Origin: Bacteroidota bacterium
Lineage (GTDB): Bacteria > Bacteroidota > Bacteroidia > UKL13-3
Direction of reading: 5' to 3'
Length of the DNA: 38,935 nt
Assembly (NCBI GenBank): GCA_027491085.1
Contig: JAIXWW010000003.1
Span: forward strand, 1-38,935
The notes below the pieces were generated by a model that searched no databases, was not told the DNA's origin, and saw only the letters and a list, made by a program, of their open reading frames with translations. Positions 8,123-16,465 of this stretch are shown piece by piece; the stretch's first letter is position 1; each line of letters opens with the position of its first letter. The translations under genes were made by a program, and so were the position numbers.

Positions 8123-8773
8123 ATGAGTTTTGAATTAATTCCAGAGGATTTACAAGCATACTGCGATAATCATACAAGCCAAGAAAATGAGGTTTTAAAA
8201 AATTTAAACCGCCATACCAATGCTAATATTTTGCAACCCCGCATGATTAGTGGTCATTTTCAAGGTCGCTTTTTAAGCATGATTAGTAATATGATTAAGC
8301 CTAAATACATATTAGAAATAGGAACTTATACTGGCTATTCAGCGCTTTGCCTTGCCGAAGGTTTGCAAGAAAATGGAAAATTATTTACCATAGATGTTAA
8401 TCCCGAAAACGAAGATTTGGTAAATGAATACATTGAAAAAGCAGGCATGAAAACCAAAATTAGACATATTATTGGTGATGCTTATCAAATAATTAGGACT
8501 TTAAACCACCCTTTTGATTTGGTTTTTATTGATGCCGACAAGCCGAATTACGAAAGATATTATGATTTAGTAATGGATATAATTCCTTCGGGAGCCTTTA
8601 TTTTGCTAGATAATGTGCTATGGAGTGGAAAAGTATTAAACGAAAAAGCGCTAGAGAAAGATAAAGACACCAAAATTTTACACCATTTAAACCAAAAAAT
8701 TACAGCAGATAATAGAGTAGAAAATATTCTTTTACCGCTTCGCGATGGATTAATGCTGGTAAGAAAACTATAA
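8123..8773 (+). CDS. Class I SAM-dependent O-methyltransferase (family 3, CCoAOMT-like)
   Basis: 216-residue methyltransferase of the catechol/caffeoyl-CoA O-methyltransferase-like family found in many bacteria. The SAM-binding motif EIGTYTGYSALCLAEGL is near residues 66-82, an acidic ribose-binding block IDVNPEN near 91-97, and the metal/substrate block FIDADKPNYERYY near 136-148, followed by LLDNVLWSGKV, where the conserved Asp-Asn sits. These are the divalent-metal ligand positions of the family. Length and motifs are complete. It is the first plus-strand gene after the divergent haem-type operon and sits 84 bp before rbfA. The natural substrate is unknown; bacterial members mostly act on catechol-like molecules. 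Confidence 0.88.
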   Translation: MSFELIPEDLQAYCDNHTSQENEVLKNLNRHTNANILQPRMISGHFQGRFLSMISNMIKPKYILEIGTYTGYSALCLAEGLQENGKLFTIDVNPENEDLVNEYIEKAGMKTKIRHIIGDAYQIIRTLNHPFDLVFIDADKPNYERYYDLVMDIIPSGAFILLDNVLWSGKVLNEKALEKDKDTKILHHLNQKITADNRVENILLPLRDGLMLVRKL

Positions 8774-8832
8774 TTATTAAAGAATATAAAAACCATTATT
8801 TAGTAAAAATAGCTATTTTACATTTGGCTGCT

Positions 8833-8840
8833 TATATTTG
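8833..8840 (+). promoter_or_regulatory. -7 promoter element before rbfA
   Basis: TATATTTG is an exact TAnnTTTG match 17 nt upstream of the rbfA ATG. No clear -33 is visible. Confidence 0.45.
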
Positions 8841-8857
8841 TAGCTATTATTTAAGTT

Positions 8858-9220
8858 ATGGGTATTCGTCAAGAAAAGTTTGCAGGCATTATACAACAGC
8901 ATTTGGCTGATATATTTTTAAAAGAAAGTGGTTCGTTTAATAATGCATTTATTACCATAAGTAAGGTGGAAATTTCGCCCGATCTAGGTTATGCAAAAGT
9001 GTTTTTAAGTTTTTTAAATACTGCCAATAAAACAGAATTGCTTGATTTAATAAACTTTAACAACAAAGAAATTAGACGAAGATTGGCTTCTAAAATTAAA
9101 AACCAAGCGCGTATTGTTCCTGAACTTACTTTTTTTGTTGACGAAAGTTTAGATTATGTTTTCCATATGGAAAAGGTAATGGAAAAAGTAAAAGAAGAAG
9201 ACGAGAAAAAAGGAAAATAA
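8858..9220 (+). CDS. rbfA: Ribosome-binding factor A
   Basis: 30S maturation factor that binds near helix 1 of 16S rRNA and is needed for late small-subunit assembly and cold growth. The 120-residue length fits. The family pattern is visible: RQEKFAGIIQQHLADIF at the start, ITISKVEISPDLGYAKVFLS in the first half and RIVPELTFFVDESLDY in the second, followed by a charged tail (KVKEEDEKKGK). A KH-like fold is expected. It is followed after 36 bp by a methyltransferase gene that probably shares the transcript. The assignment is secure. Confidence 0.95.
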   Translation: MGIRQEKFAGIIQQHLADIFLKESGSFNNAFITISKVEISPDLGYAKVFLSFLNTANKTELLDLINFNNKEIRRRLASKIKNQARIVPELTFFVDESLDYVFHMEKVMEKVKEEDEKKGK

Positions 9221-9256
9221 AATTAATTATAAAAATATACACAGCATTTTAGCCTA

Positions 9257-10060
9257 ATGAATTACGATCCAATAAAAAAAGACCTAGGAATTGTATTTAA
9301 CAAATTCACCATTTTACGTAAAATATTTTACAGCCTTTTAGATTTATTATTACTTCGCAGTTGGCATATTCACCGCGAGTTAAAAACTTGGTTGAATAAT
9401 AATCCTAAAGCTATGATTTGCGATGCAGGCTCAGGTTTTGGTCAATACAGCTATTTTTTAGCAAAACATAAAAATAAATATACCATTGATTCATTGGATG
9501 TAATGGAAAAACAAATTGCTGACTGTAATGAGTTTTTTGGAAAAGTAGGTTTAAGCAATGCTAAATTTCAATTTGCCGATTTAACAAAACCTTTTGCTAC
9601 CAATAAATACGATTTGATTCTTTGTGTTGACGTAATGGAGCACATTTTAGAAGATGTGGATGTATTTACAAACTACCACCAAGCCATGAAGCCTGGCGCT
9701 ATGCTTTTAATAAGTACACCAAGCGACCAAGGTGGAAGCGATGTGCACGAAGAAACAGGCGAAAGCTTTATTGGCGAGCACGTTCGCGATGGTTACCCAG
9801 TAGCTGAAATGGCCGAAAAATTAAAAAAAGCAGGTTTCGAAAAAATGGAAATACTTTATAGCTATGGCAATCCGGGTAAAATAGCTTGGAAATTGAGTAT
9901 GAAATACCCAATGTTAATGCTTAACTCTAGCAAAATTTTCTTTTTGATTTTACCGTTTTATTATATCATTACTTTCCCAATCAGTTTTGTATTGAATTAT
10001 TTAGATACCAATATGAAACACAGTACTGGAACAGGTTTGATAGTAAAAGCTTGGAAATAA
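9257..10060 (+). CDS. Class I SAM-dependent methyltransferase, membrane-associated
   Basis: 267 residues. SAM-binding motif I is CDAGSGFGQYSYFL near residues 55-68, an acidic residue follows in DSLDVMEKQ, and motif IV-V is DLILCVDVMEHILEDVDV near 118-135. The C-terminal region carries a strongly hydrophobic stretch, FFLILPFYYIITFPISFVL (about 228-246), which suggests membrane association. This is unusual for small soluble methyltransferases but common in those acting on lipids or quinones. It is probably co-transcribed with rbfA. It ends 13 bp from the convergent AAA+ gene. The substrate is unknown. Confidence 0.8.
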   Translation: MNYDPIKKDLGIVFNKFTILRKIFYSLLDLLLLRSWHIHRELKTWLNNNPKAMICDAGSGFGQYSYFLAKHKNKYTIDSLDVMEKQIADCNEFFGKVGLSNAKFQFADLTKPFATNKYDLILCVDVMEHILEDVDVFTNYHQAMKPGAMLLISTPSDQGGSDVHEETGESFIGEHVRDGYPVAEMAEKLKKAGFEKMEILYSYGNPGKIAWKLSMKYPMLMLNSSKIFFLILPFYYIITFPISFVLNYLDTNMKHSTGTGLIVKAWK

Positions 10061-10073
10061 ACTATTAGTCTTT

Positions 10074-12680
10074 TTACTTAAAACCAATAGTTTTACGCTC
10101 CTCTGTAAAGTTAGGATCAACTTTAAATTCCTCTACATCTTCAAGTACCAATTCGTAAATCATTTCTTTGGTACGTTTTTCAGTTTCGGTTTTTGCCAAA
10201 CGCAAATGTTGGTTTTTAATAGCTTCTTCTATTACTTTCCTTACGCTACGTGCATTTCCAAAAAACTTATTACGGGTTTTGTATAAAAATTCGCAATACT
10301 GTTTAATATGACTTGAAGCTTCATCGGTTGGTTTAATGCCGTTGTTTAAAAGCATTTTCAATGCAATATCGTGTAATTGTGGCGCATCGTAATCTTCAAA
10401 CTGCATTTCGCGATCAAACCTGCTCTTGAGGCCCGGATTGCTCTCTAAAAAGCGTTTCATATTATCGGTATAACCAGCTACAATTACAATAAAGTCACCT
10501 CTCGAATCTTCCATTTTTTTCAAAATGGTTTCAACAGCTTCTTTACCAAAATCGTTTTCTCCGCCTTCGCTCAAAGCATACGCTTCATCAATAAATAAAA
10601 CGCCACCCATTGCTTTGTTTAGCACTTCAGTGGTTTTTAAAGCAGTTTGCCCAACAAAACCTCCCACTAAATCTTGCCTATCACATTCTACCAAATTACC
10701 ACGTTCTAAAATACCCAAAGCTTTATAAATTTGAGCTAAAATACGTGCAACTGTAGTTTTGCCAGTTCCTGGATTACCTGTAAATACTGTATGTAACGAA
10801 AACGATTGACGAACATCTTTACCAATTTCTCGATAAAAACGAACCAATTTAACCAACTCATCAATTTCGGTTTTAACTGTTTGCAAACCAATTAAACCAT
10901 GCAATGCATTTAGCGAAGCGGTAAGCAACTCTTCATCAATTGGAATATCTGTAATTGATTTATGTTTAATTCCAAAAACTTTATCAATATCTACAGTTTC
11001 AATAGTGCTTAATACATCATTACTCAGTTCATAAGGATTAGGCGATTGCATTAATCGTAAACCCATATTCATTTTGCATTCGTCAATTAAATTATTCACA
11101 TAACGTGCATTTCCAAACATGCGGTCTCTATCACGATAGGCATCCACCAATTTTTTAAAAATCAATTCTTTTGATGCTTCGTTAAATTTAATACCACGTT
11201 TTTGAGTGGAGTAATCAGCTATGGCTAATAACTCTTTTGGCAAATAATCAGGAAAATCGTAAAACATTTGAAACCTGCTTCGCATACCCGGATTACTTTC
11301 TAAAAAATTATTCATTTCATCAGGATAACCAGCAGCAATAATGGCTATATCGCCATCACCATCACTCATTTCTTTTAGCAAAATTTCAATGGCTTCTTTA
11401 CCAAAATCTTTACTATCATCATTTTTACGAGCCAGTGCATAAGCTTCGTCTATAAATAAAATTCCACCTTTTGCACGTTTGATAATTTCTTTGGTTTTTG
11501 GCGCAGTTTGACCAATATATTCTGCTACTAAATCACTTCTATCAGCTTCTATTACATGACCTTTACTTAACAAACCGAGTTGGTTATAAATTTTACCCAA
11601 CATTTTTGCTACGGTAGTTTTTCCGGTACCTGGGTTTCCAGTAAAAACTGCATGTAAGTTAATTTTTTCAGAATCATCAAAGCCTTTTTCTTTTCTAATT
11701 TTTAAAAAATTAAGGTAAGTGGTGTATTCTTTAACTTTCTTTTTTATTGAATCGAGCCCAATCAAATTATCAAGCTCCTTCATTATATCTTCAATATTTT
11801 CAGGAGCAGGCGCAGTGGCTGCATTTTTTTCAATAAGCTTATTTACTTTAGGTTTAATCTCTTTAACCTTTGGTTCAATTAAAAATTCGGTGCCTACATC
11901 AAATAAAATGCTAGCCACTAATTGATCCATAAAAATAATTTCGATAGTATAATAATCTAAACCCCAAGTACCCTTTACATCGTTTCCCCAACCAATACTA
12001 CATTCAAATTCGGGCTCAGTTGAATCAACAAAAAATATTTTTTCAATTGTTCCTTTCAATTGACCTGAACGTGTTTTAAAATTAAATATCAATTCACATG
12101 GCCATTTTTCACCAGTAGTTACCAAATTTTCGGCCATCATTTCTAGCCAAACATATCTTGTTTCTTTGGTATCGAAAGCGCTTAAATAATTGCGTTCAAC
12201 TTTTGGAACATTAACTTCAGTTCCTTCATACAATTTATTGGATTTAATATTGAAATAAGGATTTTCGGTTTCAGTAACCAAACCAACATCTACAATATAA
12301 AACTCTTTTTCAGCAATAAAAACACCATCAATCCAAGCTTCCCAACGGTATGTACCTTTTTTCCAATAAGTGCCAGGAGTTTTTACACCCCAACCTTCTC
12401 TGATATAAACAATGTTTTCGTCTTTTTTTATGGTTCTATCAGCTGATAAGGTACATACTTCAGCACCATCTTCTTGCTTTACACACTTTAAACTAATTTT
12501 TAAATCCCACTCTTTTTCGTCAAATAATTTATTAAAAAACGAAAGTTCACAGTAAATAAATGTGCACTCCGTCATGTCGTACACTTGCCTATATTTCTTT
12601 TCATTGTTCGCAAGCCATTCAGTACTACCAAATATTTTCAAATCGCGAAATTTATAATGAACAACTTTATCCTTAGCCAT
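10074..12680 (-). CDS. Tandem AAA+ ATPase (CbbX/SpoVK-like) with duplicated N-terminal beta domain
   Basis: 868 residues. Two CbbX-type AAA+ modules: the first has Walker A GNPGTGKTT at 348-356 and Walker B GGILFIDEAYAL at 405-416; the second has GNPGTGKTT at 635-643 and GGVLFIDEAYAL at 692-703. Each is followed by an arginine-containing SNPGxxSRF sensor region, so both modules look ATP-competent. The first 265 residues are not AAA+: residues about 30-133 and 165-263 share GWG, a GTxW block, a Y-x-x-E strand and a closing DVG, suggesting two copies of one beta-rich domain. A linker with Lys/Pro/Ala (264-295) joins them to the ATPase. CbbX/SpoVK relatives remodel protein complexes; the client here is unknown. 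It is a single minus-strand gene, with its start 236 bp from tRNA-Ser. Confidence 0.85.
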   Translation of the reverse strand: MAKDKVVHYKFRDLKIFGSTEWLANNEKKYRQVYDMTECTFIYCELSFFNKLFDEKEWDLKISLKCVKQEDGAEVCTLSADRTIKKDENIVYIREGWGVKTPGTYWKKGTYRWEAWIDGVFIAEKEFYIVDVGLVTETENPYFNIKSNKLYEGTEVNVPKVERNYLSAFDTKETRYVWLEMMAENLVTTGEKWPCELIFNFKTRSGQLKGTIEKIFFVDSTEPEFECSIGWGNDVKGTWGLDYYTIEIIFMDQLVASILFDVGTEFLIEPKVKEIKPKVNKLIEKNAATAPAPENIEDIMKELDNLIGLDSIKKKVKEYTTYLNFLKIRKEKGFDDSEKINLHAVFTGNPGTGKTTVAKMLGKIYNQLGLLSKGHVIEADRSDLVAEYIGQTAPKTKEIIKRAKGGILFIDEAYALARKNDDSKDFGKEAIEILLKEMSDGDGDIAIIAAGYPDEMNNFLESNPGMRSRFQMFYDFPDYLPKELLAIADYSTQKRGIKFNEASKELIFKKLVDAYRDRDRMFGNARYVNNLIDECKMNMGLRLMQSPNPYELSNDVLSTIETVDIDKVFGIKHKSITDIPIDEELLTASLNALHGLIGLQTVKTEIDELVKLVRFYREIGKDVRQSFSLHTVFTGNPGTGKTTVARILAQIYKALGILERGNLVECDRQDLVGGFVGQTALKTTEVLNKAMGGVLFIDEAYALSEGGENDFGKEAVETILKKMEDSRGDFIVIVAGYTDNMKRFLESNPGLKSRFDREMQFEDYDAPQLHDIALKMLLNNGIKPTDEASSHIKQYCEFLYKTRNKFFGNARSVRKVIEEAIKNQHLRLAKTETEKRTKEMIYELVLEDVEEFKVDPNFTEERKTIGFK

Positions 12681-12864
12681 GACTGTAGTTTATTTTTTTG
12701 CTAATTAACGAACATTTTAATTGCATATTATTATTCAAAAATAAGGAATATTAAATTTTACAAAATACTTACCTTAATACATTAATATTCAATAGCTTTA
12801 TTTTGTGCACTTAAATCCAATTTTTACTATTGAAAAATAAATATAAAAATATTCGGTAAAATAT

Positions 12865-12894
12865 TTTGAAATATAGTTTTGTTTGCTACATTTG
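12865..12894 (+). promoter_or_regulatory. Promoter of the tRNA-Ser gene
   Basis: TTTG at 12865-12868, an 18-nt spacer and TACATTTG at 12887-12894 match both Bacteroidota promoter elements. It lies 22 bp upstream of the tRNA. The AT-rich stretch from 12681 to here holds no gene. Confidence 0.75.
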
Positions 12895-12916
12895 CACTCC
12901 CTTTAAAAGAGCATTT

Positions 12917-13005
12917 GGTGAGATGGGTGAGCGGCTGAAACCACCGGTTTGCTAAACCGACATACGCGTCAAAGTGTATCGAGAGTTCGAATCTCTCTCT
13001 CACCG
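12917..13005 (+). tRNA. tRNA-Ser, anticodon GCT
   Basis: Acceptor stem GGTGAGA pairs with TCTCACC at 12998-13004, with G13005 as discriminator. The T arm is GAGAG-TTCGAAT-CTCTC. The anticodon loop TTGCTAA gives GCT, reading AGC/AGT. The long variable arm ATACGC...GTGTAT is the class II hallmark of serine tRNA. CCA is not encoded. Confidence 0.97.
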
Positions 13006-13068
13006 CACAAAATTTTAAGGGGCGAGTAGCAATGCTTAGTTCAAAAATTTAGCAATTTTGAAAAACTT

Positions 13069-13116
13069 GCAAACGGGGTGTAGCGTATCCCGATAGCTAT
13101 TTGGATGGTATCGCAT
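13069..13116 (+). pseudogene. Broken partial copy of tRNA-Pro interrupted by a palindrome
   Basis: The 19 bases at 13069-13087 are identical to 13139-13157, the 5' leader and acceptor/D-arm start of the intact tRNA-Pro 70 bp downstream. The copy resumes with TGGTATCGC at 13107-13115. Between them, GCC of the intact D-loop is replaced by a TCCCGATAGCTAT-type palindrome (13087-13106). There is no anticodon arm, so it cannot be a functional tRNA. Confidence 0.7.
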
Positions 13117-13143
13117 CATTCAGTAACTATAAAGTAACGCAAA

Positions 13144-13217
13144 CGGGGTGTAGCGTAGCCTGGTATCGCGCCACATTTGGGATGTGGAGGTCGTAGGTTC
13201 GAATCCTGCCACCCCGA
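13144..13217 (+). tRNA. tRNA-Pro, anticodon TGG
   Basis: Acceptor CGGGGTG pairs with CACCCCG (13210-13216), discriminator A13217. The anticodon stem-loop CCACA-TTTGGGA-TGTGG gives TGG. The T loop is GTTCGAATC. Length is 74 and CCA is not encoded. It follows tRNA-Ser by about 140 bp and may share its promoter. Confidence 0.97.
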
Positions 13218-13230
13218 CAAAAAAGGCTTC

Positions 13231-13260
13231 AACCTCTGTCTATTAAGATAGAGGTTTTTT
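13231..13260 (+). terminator. Intrinsic terminator of the tRNA operon
   Basis: AACCTCT...AGAGGTT stem with an inner GTCT/AGAT extension and a six-T tail, 14 bp after tRNA-Pro. Confidence 0.85.
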
Positions 13261-13291
13261 GTTGGAATATATTTGAATAAATACCATACAT

Positions 13292-13331
13292 AAAAAAGCC
13301 CTACTAACAATTATTTAGTAGGGCTTTTTTT
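13292..13331. terminator. Bidirectional terminator
   Basis: AAAAAAGCCCTACTAA...TTAGTAGGGCTTTTTT forms a strong stem with A and T tracts on both sides. It serves the convergent Crp/Fnr gene ending at 13337 and backs up the tRNA terminator. Confidence 0.9.
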
Positions 13332-13336
13332 ATGTT

Positions 13337-14047
13337 TTAAACTGTAGCGTGCGATATTCTTTCAAGTGCACCCTTATTTAATATTTTTATTCGCTTGCCT
13401 TCAAAGTCAATATATTTATCTGTTTTGAACTCTGATAACAATCTAATTAAAGTTTCGGTTGCGGTCCCTACAATATTAGCCAAATCTTCACGAGGTAAAC
13501 TTATAGGAATTACAGGTTCTTCTTCTACCGATTTTTGAGCAAATGTTTGGTGTAAATATAAAATAGTTTCAGCTACTCTTTCTCTGACACTTTTTTGTGC
13601 TAGACTTTGCACTTTTTCATTGTTTAAACCCATGTCATGGCAAAGTGCTTTAAACATTTGTTTATTAATTTCCGCATTGCTTTGCAATAAATCTAGAAAT
13701 ACCTGACGGGGTATAAAACAAGCCGTTACATCTTCTATACAAGTGGCAGTGGCAGTTAATGGCTCTTCAGCTATAACAGCTCTATAACCTAGAAACTCTC
13801 CTTCTTTAGCAAATCTTAAAATTTGCTCTTTACCAAAATTATTGCTTCGGGTTAATTTAACTATACCTTTTGTGATGCAGTATATTCCTAGTGGCAAATT
13901 GTCTTCGTAAAAAATAGATTGGCCTTTTTTGTAATAACCACACGATTTTGCATTAGAAACTATGGTAGTTTCTTCATCGGTACAGTATTTCATAAATGAA
14001 ATGGCTTTTGAGTCGCACATTTCGCATTCAAGTTTTACTTTTTGCAT
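13337..14047 (-). CDS. Crp/Fnr-family transcriptional regulator with N-terminal cysteines
   Basis: 236 residues. A cyclic-nucleotide-binding-like beta roll (about 35-150: YKKGQSIFYE, GIYCITKGIVKL, GEFLGYRAVIAEEPLTATA) is followed by a winged helix at about 178-225 with the recognition helix in TATETLIRLLSEF. Cysteines at 8, 11, 22 and 36 precede and enter the sensor domain. A CxxC plus two further Cys could bind an Fe-S cluster as in FNR, although many Bacteroidota relatives share these residues without known clusters. It lacks the RxS cAMP-binding core of Crp. Likely roles are redox or oxygen response; targets are unknown. Its promoter overlaps the end of the upstream M61 gene. Confidence 0.85.
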   Translation of the reverse strand: MQKVKLECEMCDSKAISFMKYCTDEETTIVSNAKSCGYYKKGQSIFYEDNLPLGIYCITKGIVKLTRSNNFGKEQILRFAKEGEFLGYRAVIAEEPLTATATCIEDVTACFIPRQVFLDLLQSNAEINKQMFKALCHDMGLNNEKVQSLAQKSVRERVAETILYLHQTFAQKSVEEEPVIPISLPREDLANIVGTATETLIRLLSEFKTDKYIDFEGKRIKILNKGALERISHATV

Positions 14048-14075
14048 AGTAAAAAGATTGGGTTAAACGATGTGT

Positions 14076-14104
14076 CAAATATATAATCCTATCTGTTAAC
14101 CAAA
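14076..14104 (-). promoter_or_regulatory. Promoter of the Crp/Fnr gene
   Basis: Reading the minus strand, TTTG (14101-14104), a 17-nt spacer and TATATTTG (14076-14083) match both promoter elements exactly. The start codon is about 29 nt further on. The site overlaps the last codons of the M61 gene. Confidence 0.7.
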
Positions 14105-15519
14105 AAATTAAAAAGTGAATTATTTTCAGAATTTATGTTTTTTGTTAACTTATTGTTATTTATAGAACAATCAAAGTAAGGTAAAATGTTTTGTAATTCA
14201 GCTATCAAATTATTTTTCCCCCATATAACTGCCTCAAAATAATGTTCAAAACTTTCTTTGCTATATTTTTCAAGTAGGAATTTGTAGTCGTTTTCTGTAT
14301 ATCCTTTGTTTTGTTTGTAAAACAAATGGTATAAATCGCTCATTACATTATCCAAACTGTACTGGCCGTTTGAGTTTTTTATAATGATTAAATCTGCAAG
14401 CATAGCAGCAAGCATTCCTTCGATATATATGCTTGTTTTTCTTGCAGGTACACCTGGTACATAACCATCTAACCATGTATCGAAGCTAGACTCTGCCACA
14501 GAGTAATTTTTATTACCTTCATTATTGATATGACGCGTAAAATCACCATTCCAACTATCCGCATATTGTTCCCAATTCCAAACTCCGCTTCTAAGCAGCA
14601 TTAAATCACCATAATAGGTAGTTACTCCTTCATAAACATAACCAAGATGGCTGTAGTTTTCTTTGGTAAAATCATACGGCCACATACTTTCTGGGCGAAT
14701 GCGTTTTATATTCCATAAATGAAATAATTCGTGGCTGCTAATGGCTAAAAGATCGTTATAAAAGTCATCGCGAAGCATTTCATTGCTCATTCCCATGGCA
14801 ATTACCGTGCTATCGGCATGTTCTACACCGTGCCTAAAAGGTGTGGGTAAAATTTGGTATAAAAAATGGTAATCAGTACAAGGTAATTCTTTAAAAATAG
14901 CTATTTGAGCATTGGTATAAGCTGTGGTATCTAATTCAAGTTGCTCTATATCCATTTCGTGTTTACCTTGAAACCAAAAATGAATTTTAGTATTTTCAAC
15001 CATAAACTCGTGGTGTTGCAAACTTGCACTTGCTATAAAAGGACTATCGGCCAATTGGTCAAAATTTTCAGCTGTTAATGTGTTATGATTATGAGGTAAC
15101 TGGCAAGCTATTTTATACTCTGAAGGAATATTTAATTTTACATCAAAAGGCTCATTTATTTTACCAACTTGATACATAAAACAATGTACTGGGTTTACGT
15201 ACAATTGCTCCTCATTTATAAAACAAGCCCCTGCATCAAGTTGATTAGCATAGTATTCGTAATATATGGTAATATTTTTATTGTTATTAATATTAAATAT
15301 TTTCCAACTGTCTTTGGTTTGTTTTCTGACCTTTAGTTCTGTTCCATTTTGAGCAGTAGCTTTAAAACACCTGATATTTTTTGCGAAGTTGGCAAGTTCA
15401 TACCTACCGGGCCTCCACGCGGGTAGTTGCAATACAATTTCGGCCTCATTTAAATTTATTTTGGCTTCAATTTCAATAAAATTTTCTAAAGCCTTGTTTA
15501 TTGATACTTCGTATTTCAT
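14089..15519 (-). CDS. M61-family metallopeptidase, short form
   Basis: 476 residues with no signal peptide, so apparently cytoplasmic. An M61 N-terminal beta domain covers about 1-165. The gluzincin catalytic domain shows zinc ligands HELFH at 263-267 with LWNIKRIRPE following, and the third ligand Glu297 in YVYEGVTTYYGDL. Relatives are glycyl aminopeptidase-like enzymes, usually near 600 residues with a C-terminal PDZ domain. Here the chain stops before any PDZ-like sequence, so it looks naturally short or C-terminally truncated. Zinc ligands are intact, so activity is plausible. It is divergent from a small membrane protein gene starting at 15534, only 14 bp away. Confidence 0.85.
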   Translation of the reverse strand: MKYEVSINKALENFIEIEAKINLNEAEIVLQLPAWRPGRYELANFAKNIRCFKATAQNGTELKVRKQTKDSWKIFNINNNKNITIYYEYYANQLDAGACFINEEQLYVNPVHCFMYQVGKINEPFDVKLNIPSEYKIACQLPHNHNTLTAENFDQLADSPFIASASLQHHEFMVENTKIHFWFQGKHEMDIEQLELDTTAYTNAQIAIFKELPCTDYHFLYQILPTPFRHGVEHADSTVIAMGMSNEMLRDDFYNDLLAISSHELFHLWNIKRIRPESMWPYDFTKENYSHLGYVYEGVTTYYGDLMLLRSGVWNWEQYADSWNGDFTRHINNEGNKNYSVAESSFDTWLDGYVPGVPARKTSIYIEGMLAAMLADLIIIKNSNGQYSLDNVMSDLYHLFYKQNKGYTENDYKFLLEKYSKESFEHYFEAVIWGKNNLIAELQNILPYFDCSINNNKLTKNINSENNSLFNFLVNR

Positions 15520-15533
15520 ATTTGTTGCAAAAT

Positions 15534-15785
15534 ATGAACATAGCCGTTATAACCGCAATTTTTTCTGTAATTATGTTATTAATTTTTACAGCACTCTCTC
15601 TTATAAAAACTCAAAATATGGTGCTACAGCTTGTATTTGTTGTAGTTGCATCATTTAATATAGGGGTTATATCCTGTATTATTTTAGTGAATTACGAAAA
15701 TAAATCGGCCTTAATTTGGCCCGGTTTGTTCGTAATTATGTTAGTAAATAAGGTAATTGAAATTAGTAAAAACCTGCGTTCGTGA
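15534..15785 (+). CDS. Small membrane protein of unknown function
   Basis: 83 residues from the ATG at 15534; the frame opens upstream at a TTG (15501), but that would overlap the divergent peptidase gene start. Three hydrophobic segments can be seen (about 2-22, 28-48 and 57-72), with a charged C-terminus (NKVIEISKNLRS). I do not recognise the family. It lies 35 bp upstream of lolA and is probably co-transcribed with lolA and the TPR gene. Confidence 0.6.
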   Translation: MNIAVITAIFSVIMLLIFTALSLIKTQNMVLQLVFVVVASFNIGVISCIILVNYENKSALIWPGLFVIMLVNKVIEISKNLRS

Positions 15786-15820
15786 TTTTTTAGTACATTT
15801 ACACCCCAAAAATAAGTCTT

Positions 15821-16459
15821 GTGAAAAAATATATATTAATACTTTTAAGTTTTTTAACTTTAAATGGCATTGCTCAAGGTAGTAAAGATGCAAGTTTACT
15901 CATTGATAAAATTAGTAAGCGATACAAAAAATTCAAGTCTATAAAAGCGGACTTTACGTATAGTATTGAAAGTAAAGCAGAGAAAATTAACGAAAAACAA
16001 AAGGGTAATATTGTTATTAAAGGCAATAAGTTTAGGCTAGACATAGCAGGGCAAACTATAATTTGCGATAATAAAACACAATGGACATACAGTAAAGAAA
16101 TCAATGAGGTAAACATTCAACATTATAAACCAAAAGAGGGAATAATGAAATTGGATGATATTTTCACAATGTATAATAAAGGTTTTGTAAGTAAAATAGG
16201 TGAAACTGTAAAAGAATTGGGAAGAGAGTTAACAATAATAGAACTTGCACCGAAGGACAAAAAGAAAAATTACTTCAAGATAAAACTTTATGTTGAAAAA
16301 AATAATCAACAAATAATTAAAACAATCATTTTTGATAAAAATGGCAGTGTTCATACTTATAATATTACAAACCAAATTCCTAATATTAAATTTGAAGATG
16401 GTTACTTTACATTTATTCCAAAAAAATACCCTAATGTAGAAATTAACGACATGAGGTAA
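15821..16459 (+). CDS. lolA: Outer-membrane lipoprotein carrier protein LolA
   Basis: Periplasmic chaperone that carries lipoproteins from the LolCDE transporter to the outer membrane. 212 residues with a signal peptide ending NGIAQ, then the open beta-barrel fold: KSIKADFTYSIES, KGNIVIKGNKFRLDIAGQTI, DNKTQWTYSKEINEVNIQ and a C-terminal ITNQIPNIKFEDGYFTFIPKKYPNVEI. The start codon is GTG at 15821, followed by the expected Lys-Lys of the leader; no ATG fits. A TACATTTA -7-like element lies at 15794-15801. LolB is absent nearby, as usual in this phylum. The TPR gene follows after 6 bp. Confidence 0.88.
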   Translation: MKKYILILLSFLTLNGIAQGSKDASLLIDKISKRYKKFKSIKADFTYSIESKAEKINEKQKGNIVIKGNKFRLDIAGQTIICDNKTQWTYSKEINEVNIQHYKPKEGIMKLDDIFTMYNKGFVSKIGETVKELGRELTIIELAPKDKKKNYFKIKLYVEKNNQQIIKTIIFDKNGSVHTYNITNQIPNIKFEDGYFTFIPKKYPNVEINDMR

Positions 16460-16465
16460 TTAGTA

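Noticed and set aside
10525..10728. Plus-strand open frame inside the AAA+ gene
   Set aside because: It is the shadow of the Walker-region codons on the opposite strand.
13116..13310. Minus-strand open frame containing WQDSNLRPPHPKCG
   Set aside because: This is the antisense translation of tRNA-Pro, a well-known false protein in databases.
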